Notes: generated by a model not told the origin, from the letters alone. A stretch of 64,000 nucleotides of DNA from VRUE01 sp963816785 (GCA_963816785.1 CAWFLL010000004.1:744001-808000); one strand, 5' to 3'. Counted from the stretch's first letter, positions 43,656-54,065 are shown. Made by a program: numbers and translations.

Positions 43656-46600
43656 CGGGCGGCAACATCACGCTTGCGTGTATTCCCACCCGCACGGGCC
43701 GGCGCATCGTCGCGGAGGCGATTCCCGCCGAGTGCGTCGGCCACGTCAGCCCCGCGCCAAGACCGGTGGGCGCGGTCACGGGGGCGTTGACGAGCATGGT
43801 CGGGTCGGCGGCGAAGTTGGACCAGCTCAGGTCGTTCCACTCGCTCACCGATGGGGCGGCGGCTTCGGCCGGCTCGAAGCCGAAGCGTGGCTCCGACGGC
43901 GGCGGCTCGAAGACGAAGAACCAGCCCTCGCCCCCGTCGTCGCCGGACGCTGTGGCCGCGTCCACGTCGAAGCCGAAGAACGTGACGTCCGGCGTCAGCG
44001 TGCCGCGGAACAGGGGCTGCTTCTGCTCGGCTCCGAGCGCGCGCTTGCCCTGCCCGTCGAGCACCGCCTCGGTGGCGTAGATCACAGCGTTCGGATACCG
44101 CCGGAGCAGCTCGCCGCGTACCAGCAGCACGAGGTTGCCGGGCACGATGTCCGTGCGATTCGGGTGCTCGCCGAGCAGCGGCCCGTGCGACCAGCGATGG
44201 ATCGGCGGGATGTCGCGGAGCTGCTCACGCAGCTCGTCGTCATCACTCGGGTCTCCGGGCCGGCGAACGTAGCCCGCCACGTCCCAGAACTGGCGGAAGT
44301 AGCTGCCGCGCTGGTCGGTGGGGTACTCGGCCCAGAGCAGCTGCTGCGCCATCTCGTGGTTCAGGCCGACCATGTACGCCTCGATGAACGCCTCGTTCGT
44401 CTCGAGGACCGCAACGGTGTTCGGCTCTACCAGCTCCATGCCCGGCAGGAGCAGCTCCTGGGAGATGTCGCGGAGCGCCGCGTACATCGGCTGGCGAAAC
44501 TCCGGCGCGGCCATGATCGGCTCGAGCGGGTCGTCGGGATCCCAGAGCTCGCTGTCCACGCTCACGATTGCGCCTATCCGCGCGGGCACCGTGAGCTCGG
44601 GATCGAGTGCGCCGAGAACCGTGCCGGCCAAGCCCTCGAGGTCGAGCGGATCGGGATCGTCGGGGTCCTCGGGCACGGCCTGGAGCACCTCGGCGATCTT
44701 GCCGGCGGCGTCGCGGAAACCCGCAGCATCGGGCGAGTCGGTGCCGTTCGGGTCGGGCTGGTCGGCGCCCGGGCGCTGGCCCGGGACCACCTCGAATCCA
44801 GGCCGGGGTGGCGCGTCGGCCACTACGTCAGGAGTCATCTCGTCGATCGTCAAACCGGGCCCCGACACCATGCCGGGGATGCGCCTGAGGCGCCACAGCA
44901 GCGCCAGCAGCAGCAGGACGATCAAAACCACCACGACCAGCGCGACGATCCACGACACGAGTAGCCCGACCACCACGAGCACCAACAGCAATCCGACCGC
45001 CACCGCGAGGACGAGCCACCGCGGCAGGTGGGCAAGGCGCTGGAGAAAACCCTCGAGCGTCATCCCGCCGACCTCCTCGGCGGCGTCGTCGAGCGTCCGG
45101 AGGCCACCCGGGCGCGGGTTCCGGCGCGGCCGCAGCTCGCCGCGGGCCAAGAGCTCCACGAGTGCCAGGGCGTCGCGGCTGGTGGCCCCTTGCCGACGCC
45201 GCAGTGCGCCACCTGCGCGCACGAGCCGGCGAAACGCCGGGGACAGCGACGACGACGGCAGCGCGCTGCGCGCCACCTCCCCCGCCACGGTCAGCGGGCT
45301 GGCCCGCAGCCGGAACTGCACCGGCTCGGTGACCGACATCACCATCGATGCGCCGGCGTCGGCCAGATGCTTCGCCATCACCTGCTTCGACGAGCCGCGT
45401 GCGAGCTGCGCCTGGCGCAGCGTCTCGTTGGCGGCATCGACGCCCGCCACCTGGTCCCATGCCGACGCCATCAGGTTCGAGCGCTGATCGAGCACCACGC
45501 GCGATCCGAGACCGGCGATCGCCCGGTTGCGCGGGTCGAGGTTGAGCTGATGAACCCAGCCATGCAGGATCCTGCTCACCCGCGAGCGCGCCGCGTGCCA
45601 GCGCCCGTAGATCGGCGGTACCACCTTGGGATCCCCCGCCTGCGTGGTGTCGCCGTCGTTGATCGCGTCCGCCATCGCGGTGCGAAACGCGTTGCGCTGC
45701 TGGCCCGACCAGTTGGTGTCCTGCGAGGAGACCGAGCGCAGCGCGCCGCTGAGGCCGAGCGGCCCACCGGCGCTTGGGAGTCCCCAGCCCGGCTGGTCCA
45801 CCGCCATGTCTCTGATCCCAACCTCTGCCGACAGCTCGCGCGGCACGAGCTGGCGCACCAGGGACTCGAAGTCGCCCGACTCGCTCGTCCGGAATGCGAA
45901 GCGGTAGTACACGGGCAGCTCGAGCGGCGACGTCTCGTCGCCGTGCCAGGCCACATCGGTGGTGGCGCCTGGGGCCACGGTGATCTTCTGGCCGAGGCCG
46001 GCCAGCCGCCCGTGCTCGAAGGCGGGCACGACGAAGGCCGTGTAGTGGGTGCTCGGGTCGAGTCGGCGCGGGCATAGCAGCCGCGACGTGGCGCGCCCGG
46101 GGTCGACCTTCAGGATCTGATCGAGCGTGGCCGTCCCGACGCCACCGGCCACCTGCGCGTGCGCCCACGCCCACGAGTCCGCGAGGTCGGGCAGCTTGGC
46201 GATCGCCGGCACGCTGACGCTGATCACGGGCAGCGGCCCCGGCGGTTCCTTCGGCTCGTCGTACTCCCCGTCGGCGAGCACGATCAGCGCAACCCATGGA
46301 CGCAGCCTGTCGCCGTTCGCCTTCACCGGCGTGAACAGCCAGGGGAAGTCGGGATGGTCGAACTCGATTCCGGCCAGGTAGTTCGGCTCGAAGCCCGGCG
46401 TCGCATCCCAGGGCTCGGTGCGGACCACGTGCCGCGGATCAATGCCCACCACGTCGATCGGGCCGTGAACGCGGATATTCGCTCTCGCTTTGTCGGTCTG
46501 CGTCTGCCCGCCTCCCCTCGACTCCACGTAGACGTCCACGTCGAGTTTGCCCCGGTAGGGGACGGGTTGCGTCGGGTCGTCGGCCACGTCGAGATCCGCC

Positions 46601-46656
46601 GCCGCTCCACGCCGCACGTAGGAGAGGAAGTCGTACTTTGCCGGCAGGTCGCTCAT
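43648..46656 (-). CDS. Uncharacterised 1002-aa protein with central membrane segments
   Basis: 1002 residues. N-terminal half: YDFLSYVRRGAAADLDVADD, GIDPRHVVRTEPWDATPGFE and AGIEFDHPDFPWLFTPVKAN. Around residues 560-620 a very hydrophobic stretch (VLAVAVGLLLVLVVVGLLVS, then ALVVVVLIVLLLLALLWRLR) should form two membrane helices. C-terminal half: NTVAVLETNEAFIEAYMVGL, NHEMAQQLLWAEYPTDQRGS, YFRQFWDVAGYVRRPGD, VRGELLRRYPNAVIYATEAV. The last two blocks recur in conserved hypotheticals I recognise by pattern only. The only membrane protein in the operon, it may anchor the complex. ATGA overlap with the DUF6603-like gene. Confidence 0.78.
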   Translation of the reverse strand: MSDLPAKYDFLSYVRRGAAADLDVADDPTQPVPYRGKLDVDVYVESRGGGQTQTDKARANIRVHGPIDVVGIDPRHVVRTEPWDATPGFEPNYLAGIEFDHPDFPWLFTPVKANGDRLRPWVALIVLADGEYDEPKEPPGPLPVISVSVPAIAKLPDLADSWAWAHAQVAGGVGTATLDQILKVDPGRATSRLLCPRRLDPSTHYTAFVVPAFEHGRLAGLGQKITVAPGATTDVAWHGDETSPLELPVYYRFAFRTSESGDFESLVRQLVPRELSAEVGIRDMAVDQPGWGLPSAGGPLGLSGALRSVSSQDTNWSGQQRNAFRTAMADAINDGDTTQAGDPKVVPPIYGRWHAARSRVSRILHGWVHQLNLDPRNRAIAGLGSRVVLDQRSNLMASAWDQVAGVDAANETLRQAQLARGSSKQVMAKHLADAGASMVMSVTEPVQFRLRASPLTVAGEVARSALPSSSLSPAFRRLVRAGGALRRRQGATSRDALALVELLARGELRPRRNPRPGGLRTLDDAAEEVGGMTLEGFLQRLAHLPRWLVLAVAVGLLLVLVVVGLLVSWIVALVVVVLIVLLLLALLWRLRRIPGMVSGPGLTIDEMTPDVVADAPPRPGFEVVPGQRPGADQPDPNGTDSPDAAGFRDAAGKIAEVLQAVPEDPDDPDPLDLEGLAGTVLGALDPELTVPARIGAIVSVDSELWDPDDPLEPIMAAPEFRQPMYAALRDISQELLLPGMELVEPNTVAVLETNEAFIEAYMVGLNHEMAQQLLWAEYPTDQRGSYFRQFWDVAGYVRRPGDPSDDDELREQLRDIPPIHRWSHGPLLGEHPNRTDIVPGNLVLLVRGELLRRYPNAVIYATEAVLDGQGKRALGAEQKQPLFRGTLTPDVTFFGFDVDAATASGDDGGEGWFFVFEPPPSEPRFGFEPAEAAAPSVSEWNDLSWSNFAADPTMLVNAPVTAPTGLGAGLTWPTHSAGIASATMRRPVRVGIHASVMLPPDA

Positions 46657-49600
46657 GCGGCCTCGTGTGCTGGGAGCACTTGGAGCGCGCCCTCGTCCTC
46701 AGGGTGGTCCAGTAGGTGCTGCGCGAGCGCCACGTCGGCGGCCACCTGGGTGCTGGAGGAGGTGAGCACGTCGGTGCGCAGCGCCAAGTCGTCGCGCTGG
46801 GCGACCACGTATGAGAGGTCGTCCACCGACACGGCGCTCCCCGCGCCCGCCACCGAGAACTTATCCCTGCCCGAGTTGAGCACCGGCGACAGTTCCCCGG
46901 CGCCGTGCCGCAGCCCCGCGGTGAACGCGGCCGGGTCCGGTTTGTAGAGGCCACGCTTCTCGGCGGGGAGCACGCGGTTGGTCACGAGCTTGGTCTCGTA
47001 CTCCGCGTCGAGAGTGCTCGATGCGCCGCCCTTGACCTGATCCGATCCCGCGGCCACGCCCGAGTCGTGACGCTCGTAGGAGTCCTTCGACAGCTTTTCG
47101 TCGTCGGTCATCGCGAAGAACTGGCCGCGCGCGAAGTGGTCCTGCACGGCCTCACGCGGCTGACCCGTAGCCCCGTTGAGCGCCACGTCGGAGATCCTGA
47201 ACGTGTCCCAGCCGGCCGGCGGCGCGCTGCCGAACAGCGAGATCTGGATCTCGAGTGGCACCACTTTCTGACGCACCGTCAGCCGCCCCAGCGGGTGGAC
47301 CATGACCGTTCCGTCCTCGAGGGGGCTGGAGCCGAGCGTGGCGCAGCGCTCGGTCTCGCTCGGGGCGATCGCGCTCCAGTTGCCGGGATCGCTCGAGGGC
47401 GTCGATCAACGGTTTGAGCGCGTTGAGCTCGCCGAGCAGCACCTGCAGCGGGTCGCCCCACTGCGCGTCGAACCCGACCGACACGTCGAAGAAGAGGATG
47501 TGCGCCGTGGCGGTCCCGCACGCGTGCCAGGGCGAGGGCCGGTGAGCGTGAACGACAGGCTGATCGTCATCAGCACCGAGCTGCCCTGGAGCAGGTCGAC
47601 GCCCGCGTTCATGTCCGCCCTCATCGAGAACGGCGAGAAGATGAAGAGGACGTCGAAGCCGAGGTAGCCGTGCACTCCGTAGCCGCCCGCGGACACCTTC
47701 GCCTCCAGGTGCGCGCCGAACTGGGCGGAGTTGGCGGTGATCGCGATGTAGGTTTCGAAGGCGAGCCGTGGGTTTTCGCCGTCGCCCATCGTCAGGCTCA
47801 GCCGGCGGAGCGAAGGGAAGCCAGGCGGGGGTTTCTTGAACGACGGGTGCAGCCCGCCCACGGACAGAGCGAAGTTCGGCTGCTGGCCCCAATTGAGGCG
47901 CATGGCCATGTCGCCCGCGAGCGCGAAGGCCACGATCTGCGAGTCGTAGAGCGAAGCGTCGATCGACAGGCTCGACTTCTCGAACTCGATGATCCCGACG
48001 GAGTCGAGGTGGATCTTCACGACCGCCGCGTCCTCGTCGGGCAGCACCGCCTTGATCCTCCCGAGGATCGCGAGCTTGATCGGCATCGGCAGCTCGAGCA
48101 CGATGCCGATCTGGGCGGTGATGATGGGCGGCGAGCCCCACCCGATCTCGGCCATGGGGCCGAACACGTAGCGGTCCTGCTGCGGCGGGAAGACCGCCTT
48201 CACGTCGGAGATCAGCTTGGTCGCGTTCTTGACCGGGTCCTCGGGGAACATGATCGACCCGACCGTCCCGTTGCGCACGCCCGAGCGCAGCGCCTCCGCG
48301 TTCAGCGTCCTGTTGATGCCCGCCAGCCCGCCAAGGCCCGTTAGCGCGAACCCGTAGCCGAGCTGGATCGGCGGGAACTGGGCCGTGACGATGAGCAGTA
48401 GCGAGAACCCCTCCTGCCCTCCGGGCAGCCTCGTGGTGAGCAGGCCGACCACCTTGATCTGGATCAGTTCCTGGATCGACAGCTCGAGCACGCCGGCGTA
48501 CTGCTCCTCGTCGAAGTCGAATTCGAGGTAGCCGCCGCCCTTCACCGCCGTCGCGTCGAGCACCATCCCGACCCCGTCCGGCGGCTTGAAGCCGGCACCG
48601 ATGTCGAACGGGCCGGCGTTGCCGTCCTTGTAGGCGATCGCCAACCGCATCCCGATGCCGTTCACCACCATCGCGAACGGCCCAAACGTGCCACTCAGCC
48701 CGAGCCCCACCTCGACGTCGAGGGCCGGCGTTGCGGGGTCGTGTCCCGGCTTCAGCCCGATCTCGAGCTGCTCGATGGCGATCGGACCGAGTTCGATGTG
48801 TGGGCTGAAGGTGACCTCGAACTCGGAGCCACCCGTGAGCGCGATCCCCGTGCGGCTCGACAAGTTCAGCCCGATCGGGATCTCCACCTCCATGTCGAGC
48901 GCGGAGAGGATCGTCGAGAGGAAGCCGTCCTGGTCGCCACCGGTCACAACCGCCTTCATCCCTCGCGGCTGGATTTCGAGTTTGAACTCGAATTGACCCG
49001 CGTCGGTCTCGACGAACGTTCCGACCGATCCGCCCGCCAGCTCGAGCCGCGTTCCTTCCGATTGCCCGATCAGCGTCTTGGGCTGGGGCGGGGCATAGTC
49101 GAGCACGGCTCCGAAGCCCGCCGACGGCAGGGTGGTGCCGGGCTGGAACGGATAGGCCACCGACAGCTCGCCCGGACGAATCAGGATGCCGATCGTCTCG
49201 GCCAGGTTGGTCCCCGCACGCACCACCAGTTTCAGGTTGTCGGTGAGCTGGACGTCCACGCCGATTTCCTCCGGCACGTCCGGCTGGATCGCGATTCCGG
49301 GCAGCTTGGCGCCCTCGGCGGGCAGCTCCACGACCTGGACACCGAGCTCGTAGACGTCTGTGCCGACCTCGACGAACTTGATCGGCACCGACAGCTTCCA
49401 CTTCGGCGCAGCCTGGCCCGCAACCGCTTGCTTGTAGGCATCCGCCTGGTCGTCGTCGATCGGGTCGATCGAGATCGGCAAGCGGAACGCGCGCGCGAAC
49501 TCGGCCGTATTGTCGAGCAGGCGCAGGAAGTCGAATTCCTGTGTGCCCCAGCCGTAGATCCACTCCGGAAGGCCCGCCGGGTCGCCGAGGATTTTGGTGA

Positions 49601-50084
49601 GCTGTTTGAGCCGGAGCCGCTGGACCGCGTGCTCCGGTCGGCCGCCCGTTGTGTCCCCAGCCTCGACGCGGATCACATCCAGCACCAGAAGCACCGCGCA
49701 CAGCCGAGGCGTGCGCGCGCGCAGGTACTCGATCAGGAGGAATTCGAACAGCCGCTCCGGGATCTCCGCCAGGAAATCGCCGGCGTTCACCCCGCCTGGG
49801 GCCTGCTGGATCTGGGTGATCGCGTTGTAGACGCTGGTCACGTCATCCAGCACGTCGGTGACCTTCTCGGCGCTGGGCGCCGCCTGGAGAGCGACCACGT
49901 CCGTCTCCGCTTTCTGGACGGCGTTCGCCAGAGCGGTGAATTCCGGCGGCACCGAGGTCGCGCCGAACCCGAGGCGTTCGATGAACGCTGCGAACTGGCC
50001 GAGGTCGGCGGCCGCATACCGCAGCGGGCGGAGCGCCAGGGTCAGCTCCTCTGCGACGGCCTGGAGGGTGCCCTCGTCAGCCAT
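46653..50084 (-). CDS. DUF6603-like giant beta-rich protein (two frame breaks)
   Basis: About 1140 residues if joined. The first open frame (47406-50084, 892 aa) holds repeated strand-turn-strand units such as GSEFEVTFSPHIELGPIAIE and LSGTFGPFAMVVNGIGMRLA, and FGPMAEIGWGSPPIITAQIG, typical of DUF6603. The frame slips near 47525 (to PWHACGTATAHILFFDVSVG) and again near 47395 (to SDPGNWSAIAPSETERCATL and MVHPLGRLTVRQKVVPLEIQ), running on to a stop at 46653 with VLAEH-like helices. Both breaks lie in coding sequence that is otherwise intact. The next gene overlaps by ATGA. The role is unknown; the repeated amphipathic strands suggest a large hydrophobic-lined tube or scaffold. Confidence 0.75.
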
Positions 50085-50186
50085 CCCCGATGCCTAATCG
50101 CTCCGACGCGCCAAGTCAAGCGATGCGGACGCGCGATTGCGCTGCCGCGCAAGCCGTCTTAGGATCGTGTTGGAGCGCGAATTCCC

Positions 50187-51047
50187 TTGGACCCCGAGCA
50201 CCCGCCGCAGACCGTCGCCAATCCGCCTCAGCCAAAGAAGCGGCGGATCCCCCCATCGACGTCGACGAGTCCGGCGTCGACGGAGCGCTTCGAGTCCACG
50301 ATCGAAGAGGTGGCGTTCGCGCCGGCGTGGAGTAAGAAGCGGGACGGCGCCGACTACGAACCCCTCCTGGACGTTGACTTCACCTTCGCCGCCGAGGGGT
50401 CGAGCATGACCGCGCACACTCCTCTGTTCAAGTCCTTCTACGCGGCCAGCCCGCTCATCGCCCGCGACAGACAGGTCAAGCCGAAGCAGATAGTCCTCCA
50501 CGCGAACAACAAGGTCACTCTCGTGGAACATTCGACCGGGGCCGACCTCAGCGATACGCGCATGATCCACCGCGTCTGGAGGCACTGGAGCGCGAAGCTC
50601 GACCAGGCCAACCCCGACCAGCTTGTGGCGGGCACCGGCTATGAGGGCGGTCGCAAGGAGTACGAGCTCGACGGCATCTCGGGGCCGATGGACGGCGGCT
50701 GGTACGACGTGCCCGGTTTCCGCCTCCAGCAGCGCAAGCAGGTCGCCGGTCTGTACGTCCGGTACGTGATCGACTTCCTCGTCGGCATCAACCGCCACCC
50801 GGAGCTCGGCGGATACGCGTTCATCGTCGTGCTCGACATCACGCCGACCAAGTTCCGGATCCGGCACTCGGAAGCCGTCAGGCTCACCGAGCAGGAATGG
50901 AAGGACCGCACCCGGGACCCAGACACGATTGCGACCCTCCGGACCAACACCGGGCCCAAACCGGACCCCGACGACACCACCGTGACCTGGGCGATCGACA
51001 GCACTTGGGTGGACTACACAGCGGAGCTCGCACTGCTGCCGCCGTAG
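50187..51047 (+). CDS. Uncharacterised 286-aa protein, divergent from giant operon
   Basis: 286 residues, TTG start. A Pro/Lys-rich N-terminus (HPPQTVANPPQPKKRRIPPS) of about 40 residues precedes EEVAFAPAWSKKRDGADYEP and YEPLLDVDFTFAAEGSSMTA. Later, VIDFLVGINRHPELGGYAFI and WAIDSTWVDYTAELALLPP. No family is recognised. It faces the giant operon across about 100 bases that would hold both promoters, so a functional link is plausible but unproven. Confidence 0.68.
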   Translation: MDPEHPPQTVANPPQPKKRRIPPSTSTSPASTERFESTIEEVAFAPAWSKKRDGADYEPLLDVDFTFAAEGSSMTAHTPLFKSFYAASPLIARDRQVKPKQIVLHANNKVTLVEHSTGADLSDTRMIHRVWRHWSAKLDQANPDQLVAGTGYEGGRKEYELDGISGPMDGGWYDVPGFRLQQRKQVAGLYVRYVIDFLVGINRHPELGGYAFIVVLDITPTKFRIRHSEAVRLTEQEWKDRTRDPDTIATLRTNTGPKPDPDDTTVTWAIDSTWVDYTAELALLPP

Positions 51048-51096
51048 CTTCCACGACCAGCGGTCCGTTGGCGAGGCATCGTGTTTCCAAGTGGAC

Positions 51097-51121
51097 GAAA
51101 GGCCCGGACTCCAAGCCTTTC
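51097..51121 (-). terminator. Terminator-like hairpin facing the tRNA remnant
   Basis: Arms GAAAGGC and GCCTTTC around an 11-base loop, followed on the minus strand by TTTCG. The intact tRNA at 61872 has a similar hairpin at the same side, so this was probably the terminator of a lost tRNA gene. Confidence 0.5.
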
Positions 51122-51127
51122 GTGAGG

Positions 51128-51169
51128 TAGCGGGGGCGGGATTCGAACCCGCGCCCTTCGGGTTATGAG
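51128..51169 (-). repeat. Initiator-tRNA 3'-half copy, fragment 1
   Basis: 42 bases matching the tRNA at 61872-61913 with one change (C for A in the variable-loop side). It covers the discriminator base to the anticodon loop and then breaks off into unrelated sequence. This is the usual extent of a tRNA attachment core. Confidence 0.8.
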
Positions 51170-51367
51170 GTGCCTTCAGGGGTTCCTGTCAGGGGCTCTG
51201 AGGCTCTGCCAAGCGATTTGGGCTGCGCTCAGGTCACCTGAGCTTCGCTCAGCTGGGTACCACCGCTGGTACCTCGACCTGTCCGCTCGCCTGCGGCGAA
51301 GCTGTGGGGACCAGTGATCATCACCAGCACCTCCACACGAGCGAATCTCGTGCCAGGTCTTCGACGC

Positions 51368-52396
51368 CTAACGGACGAAGACGAGCTTGGTGAAGGCCTC
51401 CAACAAGGCGTCGGCGGCGTCGTCGAACGCCGCAGTGGTGATCACCGCCTCGACGTCCAAGGACCCACGGGCAAGCATGTCCAGCACCGCGGGTGCGTCA
51501 TTGCGCGCGTGGACGCGTCCTGTGTGGAATGTCGCACCTAGGACGTAGAGGCCAAGCAGTGGGAACGGCGGCACCATCTCCGAGTCGAAATAGATACCGG
51601 TGCTCGTGCAGACTCCGTCGCGGTCCAGGCTGGCCAGCGCGAGCGCCAGGCCCTCGCGACTAGCGGATGCGTCGACTGTGATCGGGTAGCGACGATCTAG
51701 CTGTTCGGGAACCTGGTCGAGCGTTCCCGCCCCGTAGCCCTCGGCGATCGCGCGCCGACCGGGGTCTTCGTCCACATAGAGAACCTCCTCCGCGCCCAGC
51801 GCCAGGGCTTGCGCGACGGCCAGCAGCCCGATAGATCCCGGCCCCGCCCCGCCGCAAACCAGGACCTGCGCCCCAGGGCGCGCACTTAGATGGGGTGCAA
51901 CGGTTCGATAGGCGTCGGTGATGTTGTCCGAGGCCGAGGCTGCCACCTCGGAGGTCAGCCCCGCGGGGATGGAGACGAGCATCGCGTCGGCGAATGGCAC
52001 CCGCACCTTGTCTGAGAGGAACCCACCCCATTGCGTGCCCTCTACCCCAAACCCGAACCCGTAGGTCTGCCCGAGCGGAAGCGTTTCGCAGTTGCCGGTT
52101 CGCCCCTGCCGGCAGGCTCCGCAAGTCCCGCAATTGATCTGGAACGGCACCAGCACACGGTCACCGGGCCGCACGCTATGCACACCGTCGCCGACCTCGA
52201 GCACTTCGGCGACGCCCTCGTGGCCGAGCTGGAAGGGCGGCGGAAAGGGCGACGCGCCGGAAACGATGAGCGCGTCCAGGTCGCAGGTGGCCACGGCCAG
52301 GTGGCGGACGATCGCCTCGCTCTCTCCGGCCAGCTTCGGCTCGTCCACATCCCGCCACTCCAATTGCCTGGGACCGGTGTAGACAAGGGCTCGCAT
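51368..52396 (-). CDS. Zinc-type alcohol dehydrogenase (MDR family)
   Basis: 342 residues. It opens MRALVYTGPRQLEWRDVDEP, carries the structural-zinc region INCGTCGACRQGRTGNCETL (four Cys), the catalytic region LGHEGVAEVLEVGDG, and the nucleotide-binding QVLVCGGAGPGSIGLLAVAQ. Expected to oxidise an alcohol or polyol with NAD(P)+. The substrate is unknown. Its start is 27 bases before a hairpin repeat. Confidence 0.87.
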   Translation of the reverse strand: MRALVYTGPRQLEWRDVDEPKLAGESEAIVRHLAVATCDLDALIVSGASPFPPPFQLGHEGVAEVLEVGDGVHSVRPGDRVLVPFQINCGTCGACRQGRTGNCETLPLGQTYGFGFGVEGTQWGGFLSDKVRVPFADAMLVSIPAGLTSEVAASASDNITDAYRTVAPHLSARPGAQVLVCGGAGPGSIGLLAVAQALALGAEEVLYVDEDPGRRAIAEGYGAGTLDQVPEQLDRRYPITVDASASREGLALALASLDRDGVCTSTGIYFDSEMVPPFPLLGLYVLGATFHTGRVHARNDAPAVLDMLARGSLDVEAVITTAAFDDAADALLEAFTKLVFVR

Positions 52397-52422
52397 GACG
52401 TCACACTAGCCAAGGGTCGGCT

Positions 52423-52472
52423 AGCGGGGGCCCGATTCGTCTCTCGCTACCACCCACGGATAGTCGAGCGGA
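52423..52472. repeat. 48-bp dispersed hairpin repeat, copy 4
   Basis: TAGCGGGGGCCCGATTCGTC, the TCTCGCTACCAC arm, then CCACGGATAGTCGAGCGG. It lies between the starts/ends of the alcohol dehydrogenase and kinase genes. It lacks a clear left arm. Confidence 0.78.
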
Positions 52473-52505
52473 TCGCTGCTTGATCGATGGTCGCCGAAGC
52501 TGGGC

Positions 52506-54065
52506 TCACGCCGACCTCGGGGCAACCCCCCAGATCGAACGGTCGACGAACGCCTCGACCTCGGTGACCAACTCGTCGGGCGGAGCCTCGGTGACGAGCA
52601 GCATCCGCGCGCGCGCAGGGACCTCGGCAAGCGGCTCGAACTCGGCGAGCTGTCGCCGGGCCACTGCGGCGCCGGCGTCGGAAGCGCGATCGCACGACTG
52701 CTCACGCTCGCGTGCCCGGGATAGGACCACGTCGGGAGACGCCCTGCACTCAACCAGCAGGCGCCGGGCGGGCTGATCAGCCAGCCCATCGTCAAAAGCC
52801 GCGCGCTCGATCCGCCGGTGGAATGTCGCGTCGACGATCGCCGCACCCCGTTTCTTGAGCTCGTTGCGGGCGGCTCTCCCCATCTCCCTGTATGTCCGCA
52901 GTGTCATCTCGCTGGAGTAATGCTCCTCGCCGGCACGTTCGGTCGGGGGAATGCCGGCGAGCCGCTTGCGCGTCAAGTCCGAGGAGATATGCGCCCACCC
53001 GCTGAGCTCCGCCAGCCGGCGTGCGAGAGTCGTCTTCCCTGTCCCCGCCACACCGCAGATCATGAGCAACAGCGGCTGGCGAGCACGCCAGGCGAATCTG
53101 TGCCCGAGGTCGAGCAGCTCGCGCGCCTCGGCCTCCCCCGCGCGGAGTGCGGGGTCTTGCTCATCCAGCTCGAGAGCGCGCAGGGAGGCGATCTTGGCAC
53201 GAACCCAGGCGCGGTACGAGGCAAAGAAGAAGAGCAGGGAGTCGTCGCCGGGATCACCCCCGGCGCGACGGTAGTCGTCGATCAGCTTCAGGGCTGGCCG
53301 CTCGCACCCGAGGCGGGTCAGGTCCATGACCAAGAAGGCGATGTCGGCAGCGACGTCGATCTGCCGCAGCGCGGCGTTGAACTCAACGCAGTCGTAGACG
53401 TAGAGCTCGTCTTGCGCCGGCACGATGACATGCTCGGCACGAAGATCGCCGTGGCAGTCGCGCACCAACCCGACTCGCGCCCGCGCCTCGAGTTGCTCGC
53501 GCCTCGCCGCGAGGAAGCTGCGAGTGAAGCGCTCGGCGGCGTCCAGGCGATCCCCGCCGAGGATCCCCGCCCCCGCCTGCCGCAAAGTCGTCAGGTTCTC
53601 CTCCAGGGTTGCGACAAGGGTGTCGACCTCGCGGCACCCGGCTGGGGCGACAGGCGCTTCCCTGTGGAAGCGCGCGATCCGGCTGCCGACAGCCTCGACT
53701 TGCGACGACTCGAGCGCGCCTCTGGCCGCAAGGGCGGCCAGGCTTCGGTCCTCCGCCACCCGCCGCATTTTGACCGCGTACTCGATCGCGGCAGGGTCGT
53801 CGTCGGCGGTGAGGGAGTACCGACCTTCGCTGCGGGCGATCCCGACCACCCCCAGGTAGATCTGCGGCGCAAGGCGGAGGTTGAGGCGGACCTCCTCACG
53901 GCACATCTCCCGGCGCCGCGGCAGCGTCCCGTAGTCGAGGAAGGGGAGGACAAGCGGCTTCTTCACCTTGTAGGCGAGATCGCCAGCCAGGAAGACCCAG
54001 GAGATGTGGGTTTCGCGGAGCTCGACCGATGGCGGCGCGTGCGGGTAAAAGCTCGGCTCGAGCAT
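52506..54065 (-). CDS. Aminoglycoside-phosphotransferase-like plus AAA_33 kinase fusion
   Basis: 519 residues. Residues 1-310 are an APH/ChoK-like fold: HISWVFLAGDLAYKVKKPLV near the start, then LVRDCHGDLRAEHVIVPAQD (catalytic HGDL...H) and YVYDCVEFNAALRQIDVAAD (metal Asp). Residues 340-500 form a P-loop kinase: LLMICGVAGTGKTTLARRLA, then a zeta-toxin/polynucleotide-kinase-like lid and AIVDATFHRRIERAAF. Similar two-domain proteins are widespread and uncharacterised. Its first 110 residues keep the lysine-containing strand. Single gene. Confidence 0.82.
   Translation of the reverse strand: MLEPSFYPHAPPSVELRETHISWVFLAGDLAYKVKKPLVLPFLDYGTLPRRREMCREEVRLNLRLAPQIYLGVVGIARSEGRYSLTADDDPAAIEYAVKMRRVAEDRSLAALAARGALESSQVEAVGSRIARFHREAPVAPAGCREVDTLVATLEENLTTLRQAGAGILGGDRLDAAERFTRSFLAARREQLEARARVGLVRDCHGDLRAEHVIVPAQDELYVYDCVEFNAALRQIDVAADIAFLVMDLTRLGCERPALKLIDDYRRAGGDPGDDSLLFFFASYRAWVRAKIASLRALELDEQDPALRAGEAEARELLDLGHRFAWRARQPLLLMICGVAGTGKTTLARRLAELSGWAHISSDLTRKRLAGIPPTERAGEEHYSSEMTLRTYREMGRAARNELKKRGAAIVDATFHRRIERAAFDDGLADQPARRLLVECRASPDVVLSRAREREQSCDRASDAGAAVARRQLAEFEPLAEVPARARMLLVTEAPPDELVTEVEAFVDRSIWGVAPRSA

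Larger units (their letters stand above)
51048..51367. other. Gene-free stretch with terminator, tRNA remnant and hairpins
   Basis: A 320-base gap. It holds a minus-strand terminator-like hairpin (51097-51121), a 42-base copy of the initiator-tRNA 3' half (51128-51169), and two perfect short hairpins (51227-51243 and 51256-51273). No protein is seen. Confidence 0.6.

Noticed and set aside
46653..47303. Separate 216-residue gene downstream of the DUF6603-like gene
   Set aside because: Sequence upstream in the same frame is coding-like and continues the larger protein, so it is the 3' end of that gene after frame breaks.
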